From Mucilaginibacter lacusdianchii (GTDB lineage: Bacteria > Bacteroidota > Bacteroidia > Sphingobacteriales > Sphingobacteriaceae), in NCBI RefSeq assembly GCF_009770985.1, contig NZ_WSRW01000002.1, forward strand, positions 434,001 through 498,000: a stretch of DNA of 64,000 nucleotides, written 5' to 3'. Shown piece after piece: positions 17,671 through 24,952 of the stretch. The translations under genes were made by a program, and so were the position numbers. Position 1 is the stretch's first letter. The number at the start of each line of letters is the position of its first letter. The notes beneath the pieces were generated by a model, which saw only the letters and a program-made list of their open reading frames with translations, had not been told where the DNA came from and searched no databases.

Positions 17671-17843
17671 GTTAATAAAGTGTTGTAATAGTTATGATTG
17701 CATAAATATAAACAATTTTTGAAATAGCAAGTATTTTAATCAACAATGTGGAAAAATATTAAACTATTAACATTGTTGTTTGTATGATACGAAACTTTTA
17801 AATGAAAAGTTATAAGACAGCTAGATTTTAAATACTTATCAAA

Positions 17844-19640
17844 TTAAATTGCCGGCGGTGTTTCCTGCTCTTCCAGTAATTGCTTTTCATACAATTCGAA
17901 GTAATCACCTTTTTGTGCCATCAACTCATCGTGGGTACCTTGTTCAGTAATTATACCGTTATCCATCACCAAAATTTTATCAGCATTACGTATAGTTGAT
18001 ATACGGTGAGCGATAATAATACTGGTTTTTCCGTTCATGATACGGCCCAGATTGCGTAATATCTCCTCTTCCGTACGGGTATCTACCGCCGACAGGCAAT
18101 CATCAAATACCAGTATCTGCGGCTGCTTTACGATAGCACGTGCGATGGAAACACGTTGTTTTTGTCCGCCCGATAAAGTAATACCCCGTTCACCAATCAA
18201 GGTATCAAAACCTTTTTCCAGTTCTATAATGTTACCGTATACGGCAGCATTTTTAGCAGCCTGTTCAACAGCAGATCTATCCAGCACATCGGCACTAAAA
18301 GCTATGTTATGTGCAATAGTGTCCGAAAATAAGAAAACCTCCTGCGGCACAAACCCCACCTGCGAACGATATGCATTTAAATTCAGTTGTGGCAAAGGCG
18401 TTCCATCAATCTGTATTTCGCCGCCGGTGGTATCATACATGCGCATCATCAAATTGGCAATGGTTGATTTACCCGACCCTGTACGACCGATGATGGCCAG
18501 CATCTGGCCGGGTTCTACCGTAAAGGACACTTCTTTAAGCGCCTCTATGCCCGTATCGGGATATACAAAACTTACCCGGTCAAATACAATCTGACCTTTA
18601 ACCTGCCGGGCAGCCACCTTTGGCGATTGCACCTCTGGCCGTTCATGTAAAAACTCGTTGATACGCTTTTGCGAAGCGGCTGCCCGCTGAATTAGTGAGG
18701 TTACCCAACCCAAAGACATAACCGGGAACATAAGTTGATTAAGGTAAACCACAAACTCAGCAATATTGCCTGATGTGATGTTACCTTTCATTACCTCTAT
18801 ACCACCTATGTAAATGATAAGCACATTGCTGATGCCCACCAGCAACAACATCATCGGAAAAAACAGTGCCTGCACTTTGGTAAGCGCCATTGAGTGCATT
18901 TTGTAATTTTCACTCTCTTCTGTAAACTTTTTACTGATGTAAGCTTCCCGCACATATGATTTTACTACACGGATACCTGAGATATTCTCTTGCACAAAGC
19001 TGGATAGCGAAGACAATCTTTCCTGTATCTTCTCGCTTCTGAACTCAATCAGGTTGTTTACATAGTAAATACTGAGCACCAGCACCGGCATAGGCATCAG
19101 CGCAAAAAGCGCCAGTCGGCCGTTTACACTAAGCATGGCATATACAGTAAGTACAAACAACACAATGGTATTAATAGCATACATAATGCCCGGACCTAAG
19201 TACATCCGCACACGACTTACATCCTCGGTAGCCCGGTTCATCAAATCGCCGGTATTATGGCGACGAAAAAAGGCCAGCGATAATTCCTGATAGTGCTGGT
19301 ATATCTCGTTTTTTAAGTCATACTCTATATGCCGCGACATGAGGATAATAGTTTGACGCATAAAAAACAGGAATAGCCCTCTTAATAGAGACAACACTAA
19401 TACCAATGCGCCAAACAACAGCAAACTCGAGCCGAAAATATCATAAATTATCTGCTGACGGTCAAAGCCTGCATACAAGTGGTATATCTGTATATTTTCG
19501 GACACCAAGTTAAAAGCTACACGAATAACTTGTGCCGGCAAAACGCCAAATATGTTGGATATGACCACGAAGCATACACCAGGTATCAGTCGCCAGCGGT
19601 ATTTGTAAAAAAACTTATTTAAGTAAGCAAGGCTTTTCAT
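17844..19640 (-). CDS. ABC exporter half-transporter (MsbA/MdlA-like)
   Basis: This 598-residue fused permease-ATPase has six membrane helices followed by a nucleotide-binding domain with GRTGSGKST (Walker A), LSGGQKQR (signature) and ILVFDDCLSAVD (Walker B and D-loop). The catalytic Glu after Walker B is Asp, as in the degenerate half of heterodimeric exporters such as BmrC and MdlA, yet no partner gene is adjacent. The ATG at 19640 was chosen over one 24 nt upstream because a TACCTTTG promoter element covers 19651-19658 on this strand. The substrate is unknown. Confidence 0.93.
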   Translation of the reverse strand: MKSLAYLNKFFYKYRWRLIPGVCFVVISNIFGVLPAQVIRVAFNLVSENIQIYHLYAGFDRQQIIYDIFGSSLLLFGALVLVLSLLRGLFLFFMRQTIILMSRHIEYDLKNEIYQHYQELSLAFFRRHNTGDLMNRATEDVSRVRMYLGPGIMYAINTIVLFVLTVYAMLSVNGRLALFALMPMPVLVLSIYYVNNLIEFRSEKIQERLSSLSSFVQENISGIRVVKSYVREAYISKKFTEESENYKMHSMALTKVQALFFPMMLLLVGISNVLIIYIGGIEVMKGNITSGNIAEFVVYLNQLMFPVMSLGWVTSLIQRAAASQKRINEFLHERPEVQSPKVAARQVKGQIVFDRVSFVYPDTGIEALKEVSFTVEPGQMLAIIGRTGSGKSTIANLMMRMYDTTGGEIQIDGTPLPQLNLNAYRSQVGFVPQEVFLFSDTIAHNIAFSADVLDRSAVEQAAKNAAVYGNIIELEKGFDTLIGERGITLSGGQKQRVSIARAIVKQPQILVFDDCLSAVDTRTEEEILRNLGRIMNGKTSIIIAHRISTIRNADKILVMDNGIITEQGTHDELMAQKGDYFELYEKQLLEEQETPPAI

Positions 19641-19650
19641 ATCAACGGTG

Positions 19651-19658
19651 CAAAGGTA
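19651..19658 (-). promoter_or_regulatory. -7 promoter element of the ABC exporter gene
   Basis: The minus strand reads TACCTTTG, a match to the Bacteroidota -7 consensus TAnnTTTG, 10 nt before the ATG at 19640. No well-spaced -33 TTTG is evident. Its position makes the upstream ATG at 19664 unlikely. Confidence 0.6.
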
Positions 19659-19742
19659 ATGCATTTAACCGCATATACTATTTGCAAATAATTGCTGCCA
19701 GCAAGCGGTTATCACTAATGAATAATTTTAAAATGATTAATG

Positions 19743-19772
19743 TTTACAGCACGCAAAAAAATCTTACTTTTG
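19743..19772 (+). promoter_or_regulatory. promoter of the nusB operon
   Basis: TTTA at 19743-19746 and TACTTTTG at 19765-19772 are separated by 18 bp, close to the TTTG-N19-TAnnTTTG consensus. Transcription would start near 19777, leaving a leader of about 185 nt before nusB that contains a small GGTTA/TAACC hairpin and a 25-codon ORF. Confidence 0.65.
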
Positions 19773-19846
19773 CACTCGATATCGGTTAACGTTTTTTGGC
19801 TAACCCATTCAATTGTTCATTGGCAGGAGAGTATGTATATTTGAGT

Positions 19847-19924
19847 ATGAACAGGGGAACCAATGCACGGAATACCGAACAAAAACCAGCTGTTGGTGTT
19901 TTAGCTAACATCAGAGCAAAATAA
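19847..19924 (+). CDS. possible 25-codon ORF in the nusB leader
   Basis: An ATG at 19847 opens a frame MNRGTNARNTEQKPAVGVLA and ends at TAA 19922-19924, 39 nt before nusB. It is polar and has no known family. It lies inside the transcribed leader, so it could be a leader peptide, but chance cannot be excluded. Confidence 0.2.
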   Translation: MNRGTNARNTEQKPAVGVLANIRAK

Positions 19925-19963
19925 GTATATTTTGAAGCATAACATCTTAAATCGTTCTTATCC

Positions 19964-20911
19964 ATGTTAAATAGAAGGCATCTTAGAGTTAAAGTATTAC
20001 AGGCTTTATACGCCTACCAGCAAACCGAACAAAAAGATGTTAAACAGCATGAAAAGGCCTTACTGCAAAACATAGACCAGGTTCACGAAATGTACATCTG
20101 GATGCTATCGTTGATAGATGAAACTATCCAGTTTGCGGCCAATGATGCTGCTGAACGGGCCAACAAACACCTCCCTACCGCCGAAGATTTAAATCCAAAC
20201 TTAAAAATTCTGGAAAACCGCTTTATTACATCATTGCATGTGAATAAAGATTATATATCGGCCCTAAAGAAATATAAAGTTTCATGGGATTTTGAACCTG
20301 AGCTTTCCAAAAGCCTGTTTACAGTTCTGAAAAATTCGGATGAGTATAAAGCTTACCTGCAAAAAACAGACGATACGCTGACTACTGACAAAGACATCAT
20401 CAAGTTTATATTCAAAAAGGTAATATTAAAAGCTACTTTGGCCGAGCAGGTATTTGAGGATAAATTTATTTCGTGGCCAATTGATAAAGAAGTGCTACAG
20501 GCGCTGATTGCCAAAACGTTTAAAAACTTTTCGTTTGATAACCCTCACGAAAACAAGCTGGCCGAGGTAACAGGCAACTGGCCTGAAGACCGCGACTTTA
20601 TCATCAACCTTTTTGAACAAGCCATTCGCCACGATGCCGAATACCAGGAACTGATTGGCAACAAAACACAGAATTGGGAACCTGAGCGTATTGCTATGAT
20701 GGATACCCTGATTATGAAAATGGCGATCACCGAATTTGTTAACTTTGCATCGGTACCGGTAAAAGTAACCATCAACGAGTATTTAGAAATTGCCAAAGAG
20801 TTTAGTACGCCAAAAAGTAATTCTTTTGTTAATGGTATCTTGGATAAAATCTTGTTTGAGTTAAAAGAGCAAAACAAAATCCGTAAAACCGGCAGGGGTT
20901 TAATTGAATAA
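19964..20911 (+). CDS. nusB: transcription antitermination factor NusB, long form
   Basis: The 315-residue protein starts LNRRHLRVKVLQALYAYQQ, the NusB N-terminal helix with its RNA-binding Arg cluster, and ends with ERIAMMDTLIMKMAITEF and VKVTINEYLEIAKEFSTPKSNSFVNGILDKIL, the second half of the NusB fold. Between them lies an insert of about 150 residues that makes the protein twice the usual length; this form is normal in Bacteroidota. NusB with NusE (S10) binds boxA in rRNA leaders. It heads the conserved cluster nusB, DUF1573, yajC, ybbR, coaE. Confidence 0.95.
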   Translation: MLNRRHLRVKVLQALYAYQQTEQKDVKQHEKALLQNIDQVHEMYIWMLSLIDETIQFAANDAAERANKHLPTAEDLNPNLKILENRFITSLHVNKDYISALKKYKVSWDFEPELSKSLFTVLKNSDEYKAYLQKTDDTLTTDKDIIKFIFKKVILKATLAEQVFEDKFISWPIDKEVLQALIAKTFKNFSFDNPHENKLAEVTGNWPEDRDFIINLFEQAIRHDAEYQELIGNKTQNWEPERIAMMDTLIMKMAITEFVNFASVPVKVTINEYLEIAKEFSTPKSNSFVNGILDKILFELKEQNKIRKTGRGLIE

Positions 20912-20915
20912 TTAC

Positions 20916-21371
20916 ATGAAAAATATTTTAGCAGTTTTGTGTATTGCAGGTGCTTTAACTACAGCCTGCAATCAATCGCAAAAATCATCTCAACCGGCTG
21001 CTACCAGCACCACCAGTATTGCAGCAACAGCTACCCCACTGGTTGACTCGGCAAGTGCACCTGTATTGAAATTTGACAAAGAGGCTTACGATTTTGGCAA
21101 AATTAAAACCGGCGACAAAGTAACATACGAGTTTAAATTTACCAATGCGGGCAAAACGCCGTTGATTATAAACGATGCTGTTGCCAGCTGCGGATGTACA
21201 AAACCGGAGTATGAAAACAAACCTATTCAGCCGGGCGAAGGCGGCGCTATTAAAGTAACCTTTAACAGCGCAGGCAAAGTAGGTTTGCAAGACAAAATGA
21301 TAACCATTACAGCTAACACCGCGCCTGCACAAAGTGTAGTGCACTTAACAGGCGAGGTAACTGAAAAATAA
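20916..21371 (+). CDS. DUF1573 lipoprotein
   Basis: The ATG at 20916 lies 4 bp after nusB and gives a 151-residue protein; a TTG 12 nt upstream would overlap nusB and is less likely. It starts with a lipoprotein signal MKNILAVLCIAGALTTACNQ. A Ser/Thr/Ala linker leads to a single DUF1573 domain (FDKEAYDFGKIKTGDKVTYE, ASCGCTKPEYENKPIQPGE, IKVTFNSAGK), an Ig-like fold with a conserved CGC motif. The role of the family is unknown. Its place between nusB and yajC is conserved in related genomes. Confidence 0.9.
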   Translation: MKNILAVLCIAGALTTACNQSQKSSQPAATSTTSIAATATPLVDSASAPVLKFDKEAYDFGKIKTGDKVTYEFKFTNAGKTPLIINDAVASCGCTKPEYENKPIQPGEGGAIKVTFNSAGKVGLQDKMITITANTAPAQSVVHLTGEVTEK

Positions 21372-21382
21372 TTTAAATTTAT

Positions 21383-21709
21383 ATGACAGCAAACATTTTA
21401 TTACAATTAGGCGGCGGTGCCGGTGGTTTGGGTGGCATTATCCCAATGGTTTTAATCATTGTGGTATTCTACTTTTTTATGATCCGCCCACAGGTTAAAA
21501 AACAAAAAGACCAAAAAAAATATGTTGATGAACTGCAAAAAGGCCATAAAGTGGTAACTACTGCCGGTATACATGGTCGTATAGCCGAAGTAAATGAAAC
21601 CACGTTTTTAATTGAGGTAGACAACGGCGTAAAAATCAAATTTGATAAAGCCTCTATATCGCTTGATGCATCAAAAGCATTAAATAACCCACCTGCAGCT
21701 AAAGCATAA
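21383..21709 (+). CDS. yajC: preprotein translocase subunit YajC
   Basis: The 108-residue protein has a Gly-rich N-terminus, one membrane helix (IIPMVLIIVVFYFFMIRPQ) and the conserved RPQVKKQKDQKK, VTTAGIHGRI and IEVDNGVKIKFDKASI segments of YajC. YajC associates with SecDF at the inner membrane. It lies 11 bp after the DUF1573 gene and is followed by a strong hairpin that probably ends or attenuates the transcript before ybbR. Confidence 0.96.
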   Translation: MTANILLQLGGGAGGLGGIIPMVLIIVVFYFFMIRPQVKKQKDQKKYVDELQKGHKVVTTAGIHGRIAEVNETTFLIEVDNGVKIKFDKASISLDASKALNNPPAAKA

Positions 21710-21730
21710 TTAAAATATAAAAGTGCTCAA

Positions 21731-21770
21731 TGCCGTTTCTTTTTGCAATTAAAGAAACGGCATTTTATTT
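21731..21770 (+). terminator. terminator or attenuator after yajC
   Basis: TGCCGTTTCTTT (21731-21742) pairs perfectly with AAAGAAACGGCA (21751-21762) and is followed by a T-rich tract. It lies inside the conserved cluster, so read-through must supply ybbR unless that gene has its own promoter. It also rules out a TTG start at 21743 for ybbR. Confidence 0.85.
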
Positions 21771-21793
21771 TTACAGCAAGCAATACATCAGGC

Positions 21794-22738
21794 ATGCCTA
21801 TCATCAAGCTTTCCGTTTCTGAACGCAGGCGGTTATCCGTTTTTATTACCTGCTTGTTGCTGGCATTTATCTCCTGGGTTTTCATTACGCTTTCGGGCAA
21901 ATACATTTATTCCACTAAACAGGCCATTGTATTTAAAAATGCACCGCAAAAACGTGCATTTCGTGCTTTGCAGCCAGATACGGTTGAAATTAGTTTACAA
22001 GGTACCGGTTGGCAAATGCTTTTTTCAAAAATGAACAATAGCACTCGGCCGGTTAGTGTTGATTTACACACGCTTGAACACAATGATTATATTGCTTTAA
22101 ATACACAGCTAGAGCGAATTAACCGGATGAAGGATATGAACCACAAAATTATTGCCTTTAACCCGGATACTTTGTATTTTGATTTTACCAACCGGATGAT
22201 AAAAAAGATTCCGGTAGAGCCTCTGCTGGATATCAAATATAAATCGCAATACATAGCAACCGGTAAAATTACTGTAACACCGGCATATATAACTTTAAAC
22301 GGCCCCGCCAACATTATCCGAAACGTAAACATTTGGAAAACAGACTCATTAAGCTTGACTGACGTTCATAACACAATTGACAGACAGCTTAAACTACAAC
22401 CAGTTAAAGAAGGTAATTTAAGCGTATACCCCAAAACCGTTCAGCTGCACATTCCGGTAGAAGAGTACACCGAAAAAACGTTAAGCGTGCCGGTAAAATT
22501 GGTAAATAATCCACATTATGATGCCATTAAAATCTTCCCCCAGCGGATACAAGTAACCTTTACCGTTCCGTTGAGCAGGTATGCTGAAATTGACGAAGAC
22601 TTTTTCGAAGCTACTGCCGACTTCAGCTTGTGGAAAGAGGGCTATTCAATACTACCTGTTAAAATTACGCATATGCCGGTTTATTGTAAGGTGGTGAGCA
22701 TATCACCTCAGAACGTAGATTTTTTAGTGAAAAAATAA
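21794..22738 (+). CDS. YbbR/CdaR-like membrane-anchored protein
   Basis: The product from the ATG at 21794 is about 314 residues: a short cytoplasmic start, one membrane helix (LSVFITCLLLAFISWVFITL) and a large extracytoplasmic part of YbbR-like repeats, for example FRALQPDTVEISLQGTG, ITVTPAYITLNGPANII and VYPKTVQLHIPVEEY. In Firmicutes the homologue CdaR regulates the diadenylate cyclase CdaA; no such gene is adjacent here. It ends 1 bp before coaE, so the two are cotranscribed. Confidence 0.85.
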   Translation: MPIIKLSVSERRRLSVFITCLLLAFISWVFITLSGKYIYSTKQAIVFKNAPQKRAFRALQPDTVEISLQGTGWQMLFSKMNNSTRPVSVDLHTLEHNDYIALNTQLERINRMKDMNHKIIAFNPDTLYFDFTNRMIKKIPVEPLLDIKYKSQYIATGKITVTPAYITLNGPANIIRNVNIWKTDSLSLTDVHNTIDRQLKLQPVKEGNLSVYPKTVQLHIPVEEYTEKTLSVPVKLVNNPHYDAIKIFPQRIQVTFTVPLSRYAEIDEDFFEATADFSLWKEGYSILPVKITHMPVYCKVVSISPQNVDFLVKK

Positions 22739-22739
22739 G

Positions 22740-23336
22740 ATGCTTAAAATTGGTATCACCGGAAATATAGGGAGCGGTAAAACCACCGTTAGCAAAGTAT
22801 TTGAACTGCTTGGCATACCTGTTTTTTATGCTGATGATGCGGCCAAAAAGGTAATGACAAACGATGCTGAACTTATTAAAGGCATCACACAAGCTTTTGG
22901 CCAAGACGCTTACTTTGCAGACGGAACCCTTAACCGTAGATACATTGCCGGCATTGTATTCAACAATGAATTAGAATTGAAGAAGCTAAATGCCTTAGTG
23001 CATCCGGCCGTTTTCAGGGCTTTTGACCAATGGGCCGCTGCACAGACAAATGTACCTTACGTGCTTAAAGAAGCTGCTTTGTTGTTTGAAAGTGGTTCGA
23101 ACCGCGATTGTGATTATACTGTTTTAGTGACAGCACCTACCGAAGTTCGCATAAAAAGGGTTATGCAACGCGACAGCATTACACAAACCGAAGCAGAAAG
23201 CCGCAATGCCAAACAAATGGCAGAAACGGACAAAATACAATTGGCTGATTACATAATATCCAACGATAATACGCAACTGGTTATACCGCAAGTATTAGCC
23301 TTGCATCAGCAGTTTTTAACTGCACCTAATTCATGA
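22740..23336 (+). CDS. coaE: dephospho-CoA kinase
   Basis: The 198-residue protein begins MLKIGITGNIGSGKTTV with the P-loop GNIGSGKTT, followed by VFYADDAAKKVM and EAALLFESG, the substrate and lid segments of CoaE, and VTAPTEVRIKRVMQRD. It phosphorylates the 3'-OH of dephospho-CoA in the last step of CoA synthesis in the cytoplasm. Its ATG is one base after the ybbR stop and its end overlaps the next gene by 4 bp (ATGA), indicating coupled translation. Confidence 0.96.
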   Translation: MLKIGITGNIGSGKTTVSKVFELLGIPVFYADDAAKKVMTNDAELIKGITQAFGQDAYFADGTLNRRYIAGIVFNNELELKKLNALVHPAVFRAFDQWAAAQTNVPYVLKEAALLFESGSNRDCDYTVLVTAPTEVRIKRVMQRDSITQTEAESRNAKQMAETDKIQLADYIISNDNTQLVIPQVLALHQQFLTAPNS

Positions 23337-24274
23337 ACATCCTTAACGACTTTTTAGCTTTTGATGGCATCGGTTTGTATTGCCGCTACGGTAACTTTTA
23401 TTTAGATCCGCAGCAACCGGTACAACAAGCCGTCATTTCACATGCTCATGCCGATCATGCCATAGCTGGCAACCGGCAATTATACTGCACCGCCCCTACT
23501 GCTGATTTTATGAAGCTGCGCTACGGCAAAAATGCAGGCGGCACTTTTAACACAATCACTTGGCATCAGTCTTTTGCTATAGGCGCTGTAGAGATCACGT
23601 TTATTCCCGCAGGACATATGCTGGGTTCAGCACAGGTGTTAATGCGCTATGAGGGCACAGATTACCTTTATACGGGCGATTATAAGTTACAGGCTGATGC
23701 CACATGCGAGCCTATTGCCTGGGTAAATGCCGATGTGCTGATTACAGAAAGCACTTTTGCAAATCCTGCCGTTTTGCACCCCGACCCTGCGATTGAAATT
23801 AGCAAGCTGAACGATATAAAAATCAATATTTTACTTGGTGCTTATGGCTTAGGCAAAGCTCAGCGTTTAATAAGGCTTATTAACGATTATGCACCGCAAA
23901 AAAAATTATTGGTTCATCATCGCATTGCGCCAATAAACGCCATTTATGAAAAGTATGGGTATAAGCTTGGACCTTGTCAGCCCTACAACCGTAAGCTGAT
24001 GAAAAATCAGGATGAGTACGTTTACTTAGTGCCGCCCTTTACGTTTGACAGTTATCTGCGCGCTACAGGCGTGAAGCGCTTGTTCGCATCTGGCTGGAAA
24101 AACCTGCAAGTTAACCAACAGGACACGCTTTTTATTTCTGACCACGTAGACTGGAACGATATTTTACATGCCGTAGAACAGGTAAAACCACAACAGATTT
24201 GGACTTTGCATGGGGACGGTAGTCATCTGCAGAAACATTTTGAAAATCGCATCACTGTTAAGGTATTAAACTAA
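23333..24274 (+). CDS. MBL-fold exonuclease-like protein (CPSF/ligase-associated type)
   Basis: The 313-residue protein has the metallo-beta-lactamase signature SHAHADHA (HxHxDH), GHMLGSAQVLM and YTGDYK, with later His residues in LLVHHRIAP, and ends with a segment containing SDHVDWNDIL. The lack of a C-terminal RNA-binding tail and the overall length match the family annotated as ligase-associated DNA exonuclease, related to mRNA 3'-end processing factors. No DNA ligase or Lhr helicase gene is nearby in this window. It overlaps coaE by 4 bp and the next small gene by 1 bp. Confidence 0.88.
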   Translation: MNILNDFLAFDGIGLYCRYGNFYLDPQQPVQQAVISHAHADHAIAGNRQLYCTAPTADFMKLRYGKNAGGTFNTITWHQSFAIGAVEITFIPAGHMLGSAQVLMRYEGTDYLYTGDYKLQADATCEPIAWVNADVLITESTFANPAVLHPDPAIEISKLNDIKINILLGAYGLGKAQRLIRLINDYAPQKKLLVHHRIAPINAIYEKYGYKLGPCQPYNRKLMKNQDEYVYLVPPFTFDSYLRATGVKRLFASGWKNLQVNQQDTLFISDHVDWNDILHAVEQVKPQQIWTLHGDGSHLQKHFENRITVKVLN

Positions 24275-24435
24275 TGCTTACCGAGGGTACAGATTACTAC
24301 ACAAACCAGGATGGCCTGTTCGTATTTACGCGCGAATATCATTTAAAACGAGGTTATTGCTGTAAAAACAAGTGCAAACATTGTCCCTGGAACTATGGCA
24401 AAGCCAAAACCATTAAACAAATTAAAAATAAATAA
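24274..24435 (+). CDS. DUF5522 small cysteine-rich protein
   Basis: A 53-residue frame starts at an ATG that shares its first base with the exonuclease stop (TAATG). It reads LFVFTREYHLKRGYCC and then KCKHCPWNYG, the pattern of DUF5522: a YHLKRGYCC block followed by CxHCP. The four cysteines and one His suggest a small metal-binding knuckle. Its tight junction with the exonuclease gene suggests cotranslation and a shared job. The function is unknown. Confidence 0.85.
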   Translation: MLTEGTDYYTNQDGLFVFTREYHLKRGYCCKNKCKHCPWNYGKAKTIKQIKNK

Positions 24436-24467
24436 ACATATTTGCCTGTTCGTTATTATAGTACAGT

Positions 24468-24914
24468 ATGCAAATTGATAAGGAGATACAAGGCAATTTT
24501 GAAGATAATTACCACAAAGTTGTTGTGAATATTACTTACACTTACGGTTGGGTGTCCAATTTAGCACGGGGCGAATTTGAGAAATATAACCTTACTAGTC
24601 AGCAATTTAACGTTTTACGAATTCTGCGCGGGCAGCACCCTAAACCGGCCACCATTAATTTGTTGAAAGAACGCATGCTGGATAAGATGTCGGACGCATC
24701 ACGTATTGTTGACCGGCTGGTGCAAAAGGAATTGGTATCACGTGGCACCTGCAGCCATGACCGCCGTGCTGTCGATATTTTGATTACCGAGAAAGGGTTA
24801 AATCTGCTTTCGCAAATGGATAAAACGTTCCGCACTTCTGATTTTATTAAAAATAATCTTACCGAGGAAGAAGCCGGAACGTTAAGCGACTTATTAGATA
24901 AATTACGCGGTTAA
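24468..24914 (+). CDS. MarR-family transcriptional regulator
   Basis: The 148-residue protein is a winged-helix MarR-type regulator: LTSQQFNVLRILRGQHPKPATINLL (helix-turn-helix), MLDKMSDASRIVDRLVQKEL (recognition helix) and the wing RGTCSHDRRAVDILITEKG. It probably binds DNA as a dimer. It follows the DUF5522 gene by 32 bp and could be the last gene of that operon or have its own promoter (a near-consensus CATATTTG lies about 30 bp upstream). The ligand and targets are unknown. Confidence 0.92.
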   Translation: MQIDKEIQGNFEDNYHKVVVNITYTYGWVSNLARGEFEKYNLTSQQFNVLRILRGQHPKPATINLLKERMLDKMSDASRIVDRLVQKELVSRGTCSHDRRAVDILITEKGLNLLSQMDKTFRTSDFIKNNLTEEEAGTLSDLLDKLRG

Positions 24915-24952
24915 CAAGCCAACCTTTAACTTCTTGTTTTATTTCGAAAGTT

